A stretch of DNA of 12,732 bases from positions 1 to 12,732 of the forward strand of contig JAHQWY010000078.1 in assembly GCA_029856445.1 (NCBI GenBank), written 5' to 3'. Positions 6,892 to 12,208 of this stretch are shown piece by piece. Within the stretch, counting starts at the first letter, position 1, and every line of letters begins with the position of its first letter. A model generated the notes under the pieces. The model was not told the DNA's origin, did not search any database, and saw only the letters and a program-made list of their open reading frames with translations. This stretch comes from Promethearchaeia archaeon. Its GTDB lineage: Archaea; Asgardarchaeota; Lokiarchaeia; Sigyniarchaeales; SOKP01. The position numbers and the translations under genes are program-made.

Positions 6892-7841
6892 TTTTTTGAT
6901 TTTATACTCAGATACTGGGTAGTTTGAGGTTTAAATGAGAACTCATTTTTTTTGTAAGGAATTATTTTTAAAAGTGGTAGAAAGCTTGCCAAGTAAAGAG
7001 AAATTCCCCTTATCTCATTATTATTAAGTAAAAATTCGACAGGTTCGAATTTTAATAACCCGAAATTCCCGCTTTTTTCATGTAAAGTCCCTATTTTATG
7101 AGAACCTAAGTATATTAAACTGGGAACATCAAACTTACAAATATTATTACAGAGAATGGCACCAATCTTATAATGAGGAATACCACCATCTAAGATACAA
7201 TAGATTCTGTCAACTTGTACCTTAACTCCGTTTATAGGAAATAATTTATGGTAAAATTGTTTTGGAAACCGTGCGAGAATGAATTCTTGAAAAATAGAAT
7301 CGATCTCGATTGGAATATTTATAAATTCATCATTTTCAGGGGATTCAATTTGATTATTCTTAGGATCAACTGCTAATGAGAAAGTTTTTCCACCTCTAGC
7401 ACGTATTGCATCATCATTGGGTCGTAACTCTAAATGTAAATGTGGGCTAGACCAATAAGCAAAATATCCATTTCGGATTGTTTTTCCTATTATATCTCCT
7501 GTTTCGATTTGATCACCTACATTATATTTTGGATTCACATGCATGAGTTTCCATATTAAATCAGGATCAGATTGATTACTTATCAAAATGAGGTAATCTC
7601 TATCAATTCCTCCTTTAAAATTCGGTTTAGGGGCAATTAAAGTTTTTATTTTTAATATTTTTCCAGAAACTGGGCTAAAAACGTCATAATTATCTAAAGA
7701 TAGAGCATGGTAAATATCTATAGCAAGTCCATGTTGGTGTGCATAATAAGGGGATGTACCTACACTAAAGTGGCTGGTCTCCGGTATAGATACGCGATTG
7801 TCATCCATTTTGATGATATAATAAAATTTAGAGTTAGTCAT
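6888..7841 (-). CDS. M23/LytM-like metallopeptidase-fold protein, cytosolic
   Basis: Residues ~25-160 match the duplicated-hybrid-motif fold of M23/LytM peptidases. They contain HQHGLAIDIY (His35, His37, Asp42), the FSPVSGKILKI strand (55-65), LMHV with His101, YNVGDQIETGDIIGKT (106-121), and the metal-binding SPHLHLEL with His134 and His136. The zinc ligands therefore look intact, but the spacing from His37 to Asp42 is one residue longer than the usual HxGxD. Residues ~165-317 are a second domain I do not recognise. There is no signal peptide or membrane segment, so unlike bacterial M23 cell-wall hydrolases it should stay in the cytosol. The target is unknown, since archaea lack murein. An in-frame ATG at 7806-7808 (residue 12) fits the minus-strand TTATATAT at 7846-7853 better than the first ATG and may be the true start. 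Confidence 0.75.
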   Translation of the reverse strand: MTNSKFYYIIKMDDNRVSIPETSHFSVGTSPYYAHQHGLAIDIYHALSLDNYDVFSPVSGKILKIKTLIAPKPNFKGGIDRDYLILISNQSDPDLIWKLMHVNPKYNVGDQIETGDIIGKTIRNGYFAYWSSPHLHLELRPNDDAIRARGGKTFSLAVDPKNNQIESPENDEFINIPIEIDSIFQEFILARFPKQFYHKLFPINGVKVQVDRIYCILDGGIPHYKIGAILCNNICKFDVPSLIYLGSHKIGTLHEKSGNFGLLKFEPVEFLLNNNEIRGISLYLASFLPLLKIIPYKKNEFSFKPQTTQYLSIKSKN

Positions 7842-7958
7842 AAGGATATATAAGATATAATAATTATCTTTTAATAAAAGTTAATTCATTTCTACAAATT
7901 AATTTACTATATTTAAATAAAAATATGAGTAATAAAAAGAATAGAACTGCTGAGTTGG

Positions 7959-8207
7959 GTGCCTGAAGAATTTATGATAACAGTTCACCCAGACGATAGG
8001 GAGTTTGTTTTCGACCAAGTAAAGAAAAAGCAAGCTGGTTCAGAGGAAAATTTAGAAAATTATCAATTTCGAGGTATTACAAAATTGGGTAAAATTATTT
8101 GGCTTGAAAATTTTACTAAGAATATAATATATGAAGGAAAATCTGCTAACTTTGTAGCTTTTTTTGATATTACTGAACGGAAACATGCCCAAGAAGAGGT
8201 TAGTTAA
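7959..8207 (+). CDS. Truncated PAS domain, frameshifted from the following kinase
   Basis: The 82 residues cover only the second half of a PAS fold: PEEFMITVHPDDREFVFDQV, then the strand ENYQFRGITKLGKIIWLENF and FVAFFDITERKHAQEE, the usual junction of a PAS domain with a kinase helix. The first half of the PAS domain (the fold's N-terminal cap and first strands) is missing. The in-frame sequence upstream reads ELLSW, typical of PAS, but a stop at 7926-7928 closes it and no ATG is available. The GTG at 7959 is the only standard start. An ATG at 7925 opens another frame for 13 codons. The TAA at 8205-8207 interrupts what should continue as KLNQLKSELL in the next frame. This is probably the 5' part of a decayed or frameshifted PAS-histidine kinase. 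Confidence 0.6.
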   Translation: MPEEFMITVHPDDREFVFDQVKKKQAGSEENLENYQFRGITKLGKIIWLENFTKNIIYEGKSANFVAFFDITERKHAQEEVS

Positions 8208-8913
8208 ATTAAATCAATTAAAATCTGAATTACTTAGACGAACATCACATGAATTAAAAACTCCTTTAGTATCCATCAAAGGATTCACTGAACTTCTATT
8301 AAAAGTTCATAGGGATAAACTTGACGCATTAGTAATATCCACATTGAATGAATTCGAACAGGGTTGCTTACGTCTCGAGTCTCTTATTACTGACATTTTA
8401 AAAACTGCTGAATTGGAATCAGGTGCAACTCAACTGAATAAGATCGAAGAAGATCTAGCATTTTTGTTAAGGGTATGCGTAAACGAAATTAAAGGGTTCT
8501 CAAAATTGAGGAATCATATTATAAATTTGGAAATACATGATACCATAATAACTTATTTTGAAAAAGAACAAATTCATCAAGTAATCAGCAATCTTTTGAA
8601 TAACGCTATTAAATATACTCCCCCGAGCGGTATAATCCAGATTAAATCTGAGATAAGAGATGAGTTTATAGTAATTTCAATAAAAGACAATGGAATTGGT
8701 TTTACAAAAGATGAGAAAACCAGAATATTTAAACAATTTGGTAAGATTGAGAGATATGGACAAGGATTAGATATTATTGCTGAAGGCTCTGGCTTTGGAT
8801 TGTTTATTTCCAAAAAAATCATAGAATTACATAGTGGAAAAATATGGGTAGAATCAGAAGTGAGAAACAAGGGCTCTACGTTCTATTTTTCACTTCCAAT
8901 GATTAAAAATTAG
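8185..8913 (+). CDS. Histidine kinase catalytic part (HisKA-HATPase_c)
   Basis: This sensor kinase core autophosphorylates a histidine and passes the phosphate to a response regulator. From ATG 8185 it has 242 residues. The H-box is TSHELKTPL with His22. The N-box is QVISNLLNNAIKYTP (132-146). G1 is DNGIGF (168-173) and G2 is GSGFGL (201-206), with FGKIERYGQGLDII between them. All catalytic motifs are present. No sensor domain or membrane segment lies in this frame. The missing PAS part lies upstream in another frame, overlapping by 23 bases. Omitting one base, for example T8205, would restore ITERKHAQEEVS-KLNQLKSELL, an ordinary PAS-to-HisKA junction. A TTG at 8164 would lengthen the frame by 7 residues. 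No response regulator is nearby. Its last 85 residues are about 71% identical to the remnant at 4859-5440. Confidence 0.8.
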   Translation: MPKKRLVKLNQLKSELLRRTSHELKTPLVSIKGFTELLLKVHRDKLDALVISTLNEFEQGCLRLESLITDILKTAELESGATQLNKIEEDLAFLLRVCVNEIKGFSKLRNHIINLEIHDTIITYFEKEQIHQVISNLLNNAIKYTPPSGIIQIKSEIRDEFIVISIKDNGIGFTKDEKTRIFKQFGKIERYGQGLDIIAEGSGFGLFISKKIIELHSGKIWVESEVRNKGSTFYFSLPMIKN

Positions 8914-8946
8914 TTTAAATGAATTTCATCTTAGAATAAGCGAATA

Positions 8947-8972
8947 ATTTTTTAGATTTTTTAGTCTTTTTT
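8947..8972 (+). terminator. T-runs after the histidine kinase
   Basis: Three successive T-runs (six, six and six T, separated by AGA and AG-C bases) follow the kinase stop codon by about 35 bases. They fit a hairpin-free archaeal terminator. Confidence 0.4.
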
Positions 8973-9030
8973 CAAAATATCTTAAAAAAGTCAAAGTTTA
9001 TTACCTTTAGGTGCTTTTTTCTAATCAATA

Positions 9031-9043
9031 CTTTTATAAAATA
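9031..9043 (+). promoter_or_regulatory. TATA box of the cold-shock gene
   Basis: CTTTTATAAAATA is one of the best TATA-box matches in the window. It predicts RNA beginning near 9060-9066, so the message would be nearly leaderless at either TTG start (9069 or 9081). There is no Shine-Dalgarno sequence. Confidence 0.5.
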
Positions 9044-9080
9044 AAGTATTTTTTTCAAAAAGTTAAAATTGGTTTTAAAA

Positions 9081-9335
9081 TTGGTAAAAGGAACAGTAAA
9101 ATGGTTTAATAGCCGAAAAGGTTATGGATTTATAAACTCTGACGAGGGTGGAGACATTTTTGTTCATTACACCGCATTAGCTGGTAGAGATGATGAATAT
9201 AAAACGTTAAATGAGAATGATAAGGTAGAATTTGAAGTTGTTGACGGTCAGAAAGGACCACAAGCTAGCAATGTAGTAGTGACTGAAAAAGCTCCTCCTA
9301 GCCCATATAGTAGAAATAAAAACTTTCGCTTTTAA
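9081..9335 (+). CDS. Cold-shock domain protein (CspA family)
   Basis: The 84-residue single-domain protein is a bacterial-type cold-shock protein that binds single-stranded RNA and DNA as a chaperone. It begins VKGTVKWFN, then RNP1 KGYGFI (13-18), RNP2 DIFVHY (25-30), a loop TALAGRDDEYKTL, and the closing strands KVEFEVVDGQKGPQASNVVV. A short basic tail (PPSPYSRNKNFRF) extends beyond the usual ~67 residues. I chose TTG 9081 because it gives the family's standard N-terminus. A second in-frame TTG at 9069 lies in an exact 11-base repeat of the same sequence and would add MVLK. Csp proteins are common in bacteria and patchy in archaea, mostly mesophilic ones, so an old transfer is likely. Confidence 0.9.
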   Translation: MVKGTVKWFNSRKGYGFINSDEGGDIFVHYTALAGRDDEYKTLNENDKVEFEVVDGQKGPQASNVVVTEKAPPSPYSRNKNFRF

Positions 9336-9337
9336 GC

Positions 9338-9351
9338 TATAAAGCTTTATA
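9338..9351. repeat. Perfect 14-base palindrome behind the cold-shock gene
   Basis: TATAAAGCTTTATA reads the same on both strands and begins two bases after the csp stop codon. It could form a small hairpin that defines or protects the mRNA 3' end. The actual T-run terminator follows about 85 bases later. Confidence 0.4.
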
Positions 9352-9433
9352 AATCAACAAAAAACAAAATATAATATAAGAACTATATAATAATTAGTAA
9401 AAATCTGTTTTTGCGATTATTATCGAATCTTAT

Positions 9434-9450
9434 CTTTTTTTTATTTATTT
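9434..9450 (+). terminator. T-run terminator between csp and the methyltransferase
   Basis: Eight consecutive T plus further T-rich bases lie about 100 bases after the csp stop. They are followed by the AT-rich promoter region of the methyltransferase (TTAAAATATAAATA near 9464-9477). Confidence 0.35.
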
Positions 9451-9515
9451 TAAAGTGTAAAAATTTAAAATATAAATATTTAATACTTTAATTAAAGGAT
9501 ATTGAGGAAATATTT

Positions 9516-10139
9516 GTGGATTTAGACAAAATTTATAGGAATACACCGTTAAACAAGATACCTTGGAATTATGAAACGCCTCCTGATTCTCTAGTAGATT
9601 TAGTCAATAGAGGGGTAATAAAACCATGTAAAGCTGTTGATTTTGGATGTGGTATTGGCAGTTACGCTATTTATTTTGCTACAGAAGGTTTTGATGTCAC
9701 TGGAATTGATATTTCACCATCAGCTATATCACTCGCAAAAAAAAGAGCAATTGAAAAAGGTATGAAGTGTAATTTTATTGTAGCAGACATTACAGGAAAA
9801 TTAGAAGAATTTGAAGATAAATTTGATTTCGCTTATGATTGGGAATTATTACATCATATTTTTCCTGAAAAGAGGAAACAATATGTTGAAAATGTATATA
9901 AATTTTTGAAATTAAAAGCAAAATATCTTTCGGTTTGTTTCAGTGACAAAGATCCTTGCTTTGGCGGTCAAAAAAAATATAGAGAAACACCATTGGGTAC
10001 GATTTTGTACTTTTCTTCAAAAGAAGAATTAAAAGCCCTTTTTAAACCATATTTTAGGATAATAAAGCTCAAAACGATAGAGATAAGAGGAAAACCGATA
10101 CCCCATATTGCGAACTATGCATTCATGGAACGTAAATGA
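9516..10139 (+). CDS. Class I SAM-dependent methyltransferase, TehB/TPMT-like
   Basis: The 207-residue Rossmann-fold enzyme transfers a methyl group from S-adenosylmethionine. Motif I is VDFGCGIGSYAIYFA (41-55), motif II is the acidic GIDIS (63-67), and motif III has VADI with Asp91. WELLHHIFPEKRKQYVENV (109-127) and a strand YLSVCFSD follow. The N-terminal NKIPWNYETPPDSLVDLV resembles the W-rich entry of TehB and thiopurine-methyltransferase-like enzymes, which act on small toxic compounds or metalloid ions. The substrate cannot be read from the sequence. GTG 9516 is supported by GAGG at 9504-9507, eight bases upstream. There is no signal peptide, so it is cytosolic. The gene stands alone and converges on the next one. 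Confidence 0.85.
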   Translation: MDLDKIYRNTPLNKIPWNYETPPDSLVDLVNRGVIKPCKAVDFGCGIGSYAIYFATEGFDVTGIDISPSAISLAKKRAIEKGMKCNFIVADITGKLEEFEDKFDFAYDWELLHHIFPEKRKQYVENVYKFLKLKAKYLSVCFSDKDPCFGGQKKYRETPLGTILYFSSKEELKALFKPYFRIIKLKTIEIRGKPIPHIANYAFMERK

Positions 10140-10147
10140 AAAAAAAT
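10139..10147 (-). terminator. T-run terminator of the minus-strand gene at 10158
   Basis: Nine A on the plus strand read as nine T on the minus strand, about 10 bases beyond the stop codon of the transglutaminase-like gene. The run lies in the short convergent gap. Confidence 0.4.
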
Positions 10148-10157
10148 TTAAAATACT

Positions 10158-10823
10158 TTAATTATTCCTTAATTTCTTCTGTTTTTCCACATTTTCTTTC
10201 AAAAGAATTATAGATTCTTCTCTTGCTTTTAATAAAGTTCTTTCTTTTGTTCCTTCCATTTCTTTCGATGGTAGAACTTTTTCTTTTAAAACCCTCTTAT
10301 AGAGTAAATATTCTTCCTTTCGGCTGATAAAAGGATCAACTTCTTCCTCATGAATAAAACTTTTGATAGTCGTGTTTTTTCCGTTACAATTGCCTTCTGT
10401 AAGATCGAAACGGAAATCTTTATACACTAAGAAGCAGTGAGCCATAGGTACATAAGGAATATTATACTTTTTTAATATTTTGTTTGCACCTGAAGAGATT
10501 TCTTCTGTAAATTTATAAATTCCTACGTGTTTATGAAGTGGAATATTGAGTTCTTCTGCGAGACCACCTATTACCGCATGTTTAGTCGTACAAGTTCCAA
10601 TATGTTCTATGAAAAGGATCAACTTATTTTTATAAGTTGTGTTATAGCCATATTCTATATTATGAACGTAATTACAGGCATCCTTGAAGGTTGTTATACC
10701 GAGTTCTAAAAATATTTTTGAAATTTCTCCATTAGGTTTAATTTCAACATCGGGTAAATTTTCATATGAATCCATAATTGAGTCTAATGTATTCATTTTA
10801 AAAATGTTGCCATAATAGAACAT
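10158..10823 (-). CDS. Probable transglutaminase-like Cys-His-Asp protein
   Basis: The 221-residue protein shows a Cys-His-Asp arrangement typical of transglutaminase-like folds. The cysteine is in GTCTTKHAVIGGLAEEL (76-92, Cys78) at the start of a helix. A histidine is in VPMAHCFLVY (Cys130 next to His129), and an aspartate is in FRFDLTEGN (Asp140) on the following strand. Archaeal and bacterial members use this fold as cysteine peptidases or amidases, and the substrate here is unknown. The C-terminal ~50 residues are a lysine/glutamate-rich helix (EKVLPSKEMEGTKERTLLKARE) that looks like a coiled-coil tail. No signal peptide is seen. A minus-strand TTTATACAA at about 10842-10850 is only ~20-25 bases before the first ATG. 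The RNA is therefore nearly leaderless, or the true start is Met10 at 10794-10796. Confidence 0.6.
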   Translation of the reverse strand: MFYYGNIFKMNTLDSIMDSYENLPDVEIKPNGEISKIFLELGITTFKDACNYVHNIEYGYNTTYKNKLILFIEHIGTCTTKHAVIGGLAEELNIPLHKHVGIYKFTEEISSGANKILKKYNIPYVPMAHCFLVYKDFRFDLTEGNCNGKNTTIKSFIHEEEVDPFISRKEEYLLYKRVLKEKVLPSKEMEGTKERTLLKAREESIILLKENVEKQKKLRNN

Positions 10824-10888
10824 AAACCATATATCGTAAATTTTGTATAAATTACACTATTTCCAAATATTTATACCTTTTTTCATAT

Positions 10889-11083
10889 TTATACCCTTTT
10901 AACATAAATTACAGTTTTACCTTTTTCAAGTTTTAATGTAATATAGTTGTTTATTTTAAACTCAATGAATTCCTTTTTTGAAGATTTTGTATCTTCTATT
11001 GAATATTTGATCTTTTTTCCACATTTACGACAGTAATTATAAGTTGTTTTATTCCTCGTTCCACATCTTGGGCAGAAAAGCAT
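10889..11083 (-). CDS. Zinc-ribbon miniprotein
   Basis: The 64-residue protein begins with a double CxxC zinc ribbon: CPRCG (Cys4, Cys7) and CRKCG (Cys18, Cys21), ten residues apart. A lysine-rich linker (KKIKYSIEDTKSSKK) follows, then a short beta-rich segment (FIEFKINNYITLKLEKGKTVIYVKRV) I cannot assign. Such ribbons are common at the N-terminus of longer archaeal proteins and are usually protein- or nucleic-acid-binding rather than catalytic. Here the ribbon stands almost alone. It has its own promoter with an inverted repeat, so it is probably transcribed separately from the DUF454 gene 86 bases upstream. Confidence 0.7.
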   Translation of the reverse strand: MLFCPRCGTRNKTTYNYCRKCGKKIKYSIEDTKSSKKEFIEFKINNYITLKLEKGKTVIYVKRV

Positions 11084-11107
11084 TTTATCTAATTTAAAGA
11101 TAAATAT

Positions 11108-11123
11108 CCTATAGTTCTATAGG
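11108..11123. promoter_or_regulatory. Inverted repeat in the zinc-ribbon gene promoter (operator candidate)
   Basis: CCTATAG and CTATAGG form perfect 7-base arms separated by two bases. The site lies 25-40 bases before the ATG at 11083, directly after a minus-strand TATA-like ATTATAAAC (11123-11131). A protein bound here would cover the region between TATA box and transcription start, as archaeal repressors do. Confidence 0.4.
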
Positions 11124-11169
11124 TTTATAATAGACTTAGTTTTTTATCCTTATCCCCGTTCTTTTATAA

Positions 11170-11553
11170 TCAATTGCTTTCTATATTTTTGGGCTTTATT
11201 AATATGATATGTATAGAAACTGCTAAAGCGATGAATAATAATAAGATTTGTAACCATAAAAAATCCATTAAAAAGAACATTGAAATTAAAATTGTTATCC
11301 ATAATAATGAAATCGTAAATACTTTAACTTTTAGTGGTAAGCCTTTACCTTCTCGGTAATTTCTAATATATGCTCCAAGAATTCTATTGTTTAAAAGCCA
11401 TCTGTTGAATCTTTCTGACGATTTAGCGAAAGCTGCTGAAGCAAGAAGTAAAAAAGGAGTAGTAGGAAGGATAGGTATTGCTATGCCAATTATACCCAAA
11501 ATAAGTGAAATAAAACCTCCAATAAATATTAGACGCTTTTTAATCTTTTTCAT
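11170..11553 (-). CDS. DUF454 (YbaN-like) membrane protein
   Basis: The 127-residue integral membrane protein belongs to the DUF454/YbaN family. An N-terminal hydrophobic helix (FIGGFISLILGIIGIAIPILP) leads into the family signature PILPTTPFLLLASAAFAKSSERFNRWLLNN. A loop RNYREGKGLP follows, then two C-terminal helices rich in I, L, F and W that end near HIILIKP. The family is widespread in bacteria and has no agreed function. I use the ATG at 11551-11553 because it gives the usual short basic start (MKKIKKR). A TTG at 11575-11577 would add eight residues. The gene follows the PerR-like regulator by about 30 bases (6 from the TTG) on the same strand, so the two are probably one transcript. A link to metal or oxidative stress is only suggested by this position. 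Confidence 0.82.
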   Translation of the reverse strand: MKKIKKRLIFIGGFISLILGIIGIAIPILPTTPFLLLASAAFAKSSERFNRWLLNNRILGAYIRNYREGKGLPLKVKVFTISLLWITILISMFFLMDFLWLQILLLFIALAVSIHIILIKPKNIESN

Positions 11554-11583
11554 AAATTTATTTCTATATTTTTTCAAATTGCT

Positions 11584-11997
11584 TTATTTACAATTATCAC
11601 ATTCATAATACAAATCAAATCTTTGCCCCAAAGGTTTAATTCCAATATCAGAAATGATGATATTCCATAACTTTTTAACATTTTCGGCTTTATAATCATA
11701 AATTTGTCCACATTTTGAACAAACCATATTTATGTGTAGCTCCATATCAGGATCGTATCTAACACGATCTTCATTAAATTTCAATTTTTGTAGTAGACCA
11801 AGCTTTTCTAATAAATCCAGTGTTTTATAAACAGTTCCCAAACTTATCGTAGGATAATCATTCTTTAATGCTTGGTAAATCTGATCTGCAGATGGATGAT
11901 CTTCTCTTGTTGCTATGAATTTATAGATTGCTAAACGCTGAGTAGTTACTTTATATCCATTTTTTCGAAAGAGAGTAAATAATTCTTGATCATCCAT
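11584..11997 (-). CDS. Fur-family transcriptional regulator, PerR-like
   Basis: The 137-residue metal-dependent repressor has a winged-helix DNA-binding domain (residues ~1-82: GYKVTTQRLAIYKFI, HPSADQIYQAL, then ISLGTVYKTLDLLEKLG) and a metal-binding dimer domain. Possible regulatory-metal ligands by comparison with B. subtilis PerR are His34, Asp82 (in RYD), His88 and Asp101. PerR typically has Asp at the Asp82 position where Fur has Glu. The second histidine of PerR's HxH is Asn90 here (HIN). Two structural zinc pairs are present: CSKC (93-96) and CDNC (133-136). It therefore looks like a peroxide or metal sensor, but iron versus manganese or peroxide response cannot be settled from sequence. 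It lies 211 bases behind katG on the same strand, with its own promoter and inverted repeats, and in front of a DUF454 gene. The ATG start has no clear Shine-Dalgarno. Confidence 0.85.
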   Translation of the reverse strand: MDDQELFTLFRKNGYKVTTQRLAIYKFIATREDHPSADQIYQALKNDYPTISLGTVYKTLDLLEKLGLLQKLKFNEDRVRYDPDMELHINMVCSKCGQIYDYKAENVKKLWNIIISDIGIKPLGQRFDLYYECDNCK

Positions 11998-12064
11998 TAA
12001 TAATCTATGTTATTTTTAATTTTGTAAAGAATAAATTTAGAAGCTTTTATTAAAAAGTTATTCA

Positions 12065-12076
12065 ATATTAATATAT
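12065..12076 (-). promoter_or_regulatory. TATA-like box for the PerR-like gene
   Basis: On the minus strand this reads ATATATTAATAT, about 68-79 bases before the ATG at 11997. It would give a leader of about 45-50 bases. Confidence 0.3.
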
Positions 12077-12078
12077 CT

Positions 12079-12090
12079 TACTACATAGTA
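12079..12090. repeat. Short inverted repeat upstream of the PerR-like gene
   Basis: TACTA and TAGTA arms are separated by two bases. The repeat lies just upstream of the TATA-like box on the minus strand and directly adjoins a larger inverted repeat (12089-12114). Confidence 0.3.
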
Positions 12091-12114
12091 GTTATTCCTT
12101 GTTGAGAATGACTA
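12089..12114. promoter_or_regulatory. Inverted repeat between katG and perR-like gene (operator candidate)
   Basis: TAGTTATTC and GAATGACTA pair at 8 of 9 positions around an 8-base spacer. ATTC/GAAT half-sites recall the AT-rich dyads bound by Fur and PerR proteins, although it is not a standard 7-1-7 box. Its place just upstream of the perR-like promoter fits autoregulation. This is an inference from position and symmetry. Confidence 0.35.
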
Positions 12115-12154
12115 TTAGTACTCAATTAGAATCAATAAAACCTTAAGTAAGAAT

Positions 12155-12190
12155 AAACAAAATGAAAAAAAAATAAAAAATTTAATAAGC
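12155..12190 (-). terminator. T-rich terminator after katG
   Basis: The plus strand is A-rich here (runs of nine and six A), which reads as T-runs on the minus strand about 20-50 bases after the katG stop. The G+C-rich sequence changes to AT-rich near 12190. Confidence 0.4.
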
Positions 12191-12208
12191 TCGGGGAATA
12201 TTGAACTA

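Noticed and set aside
8577..8870. 97-codon open frame on the minus strand inside the histidine kinase
   Set aside because: It lies wholly opposite the conserved HATPase region, whose plus-strand frame has all kinase motifs. The minus-strand product has no recognisable domain.
10527..10709. 60-codon plus-strand frame opposite the transglutaminase-like gene
   Set aside because: It is antisense to the Cys78 region of a better-supported gene; low-complexity hydrophobic product without a motif.
11174..11359. Plus-strand frame opposite the DUF454 gene
   Set aside because: DUF454 on the minus strand has its family signature; this frame is its shadow.
11387..11608. Second plus-strand frame opposite DUF454 and the end of the PerR-like gene
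   Set aside because: Spans two well-supported minus-strand genes and has no recognisable content.
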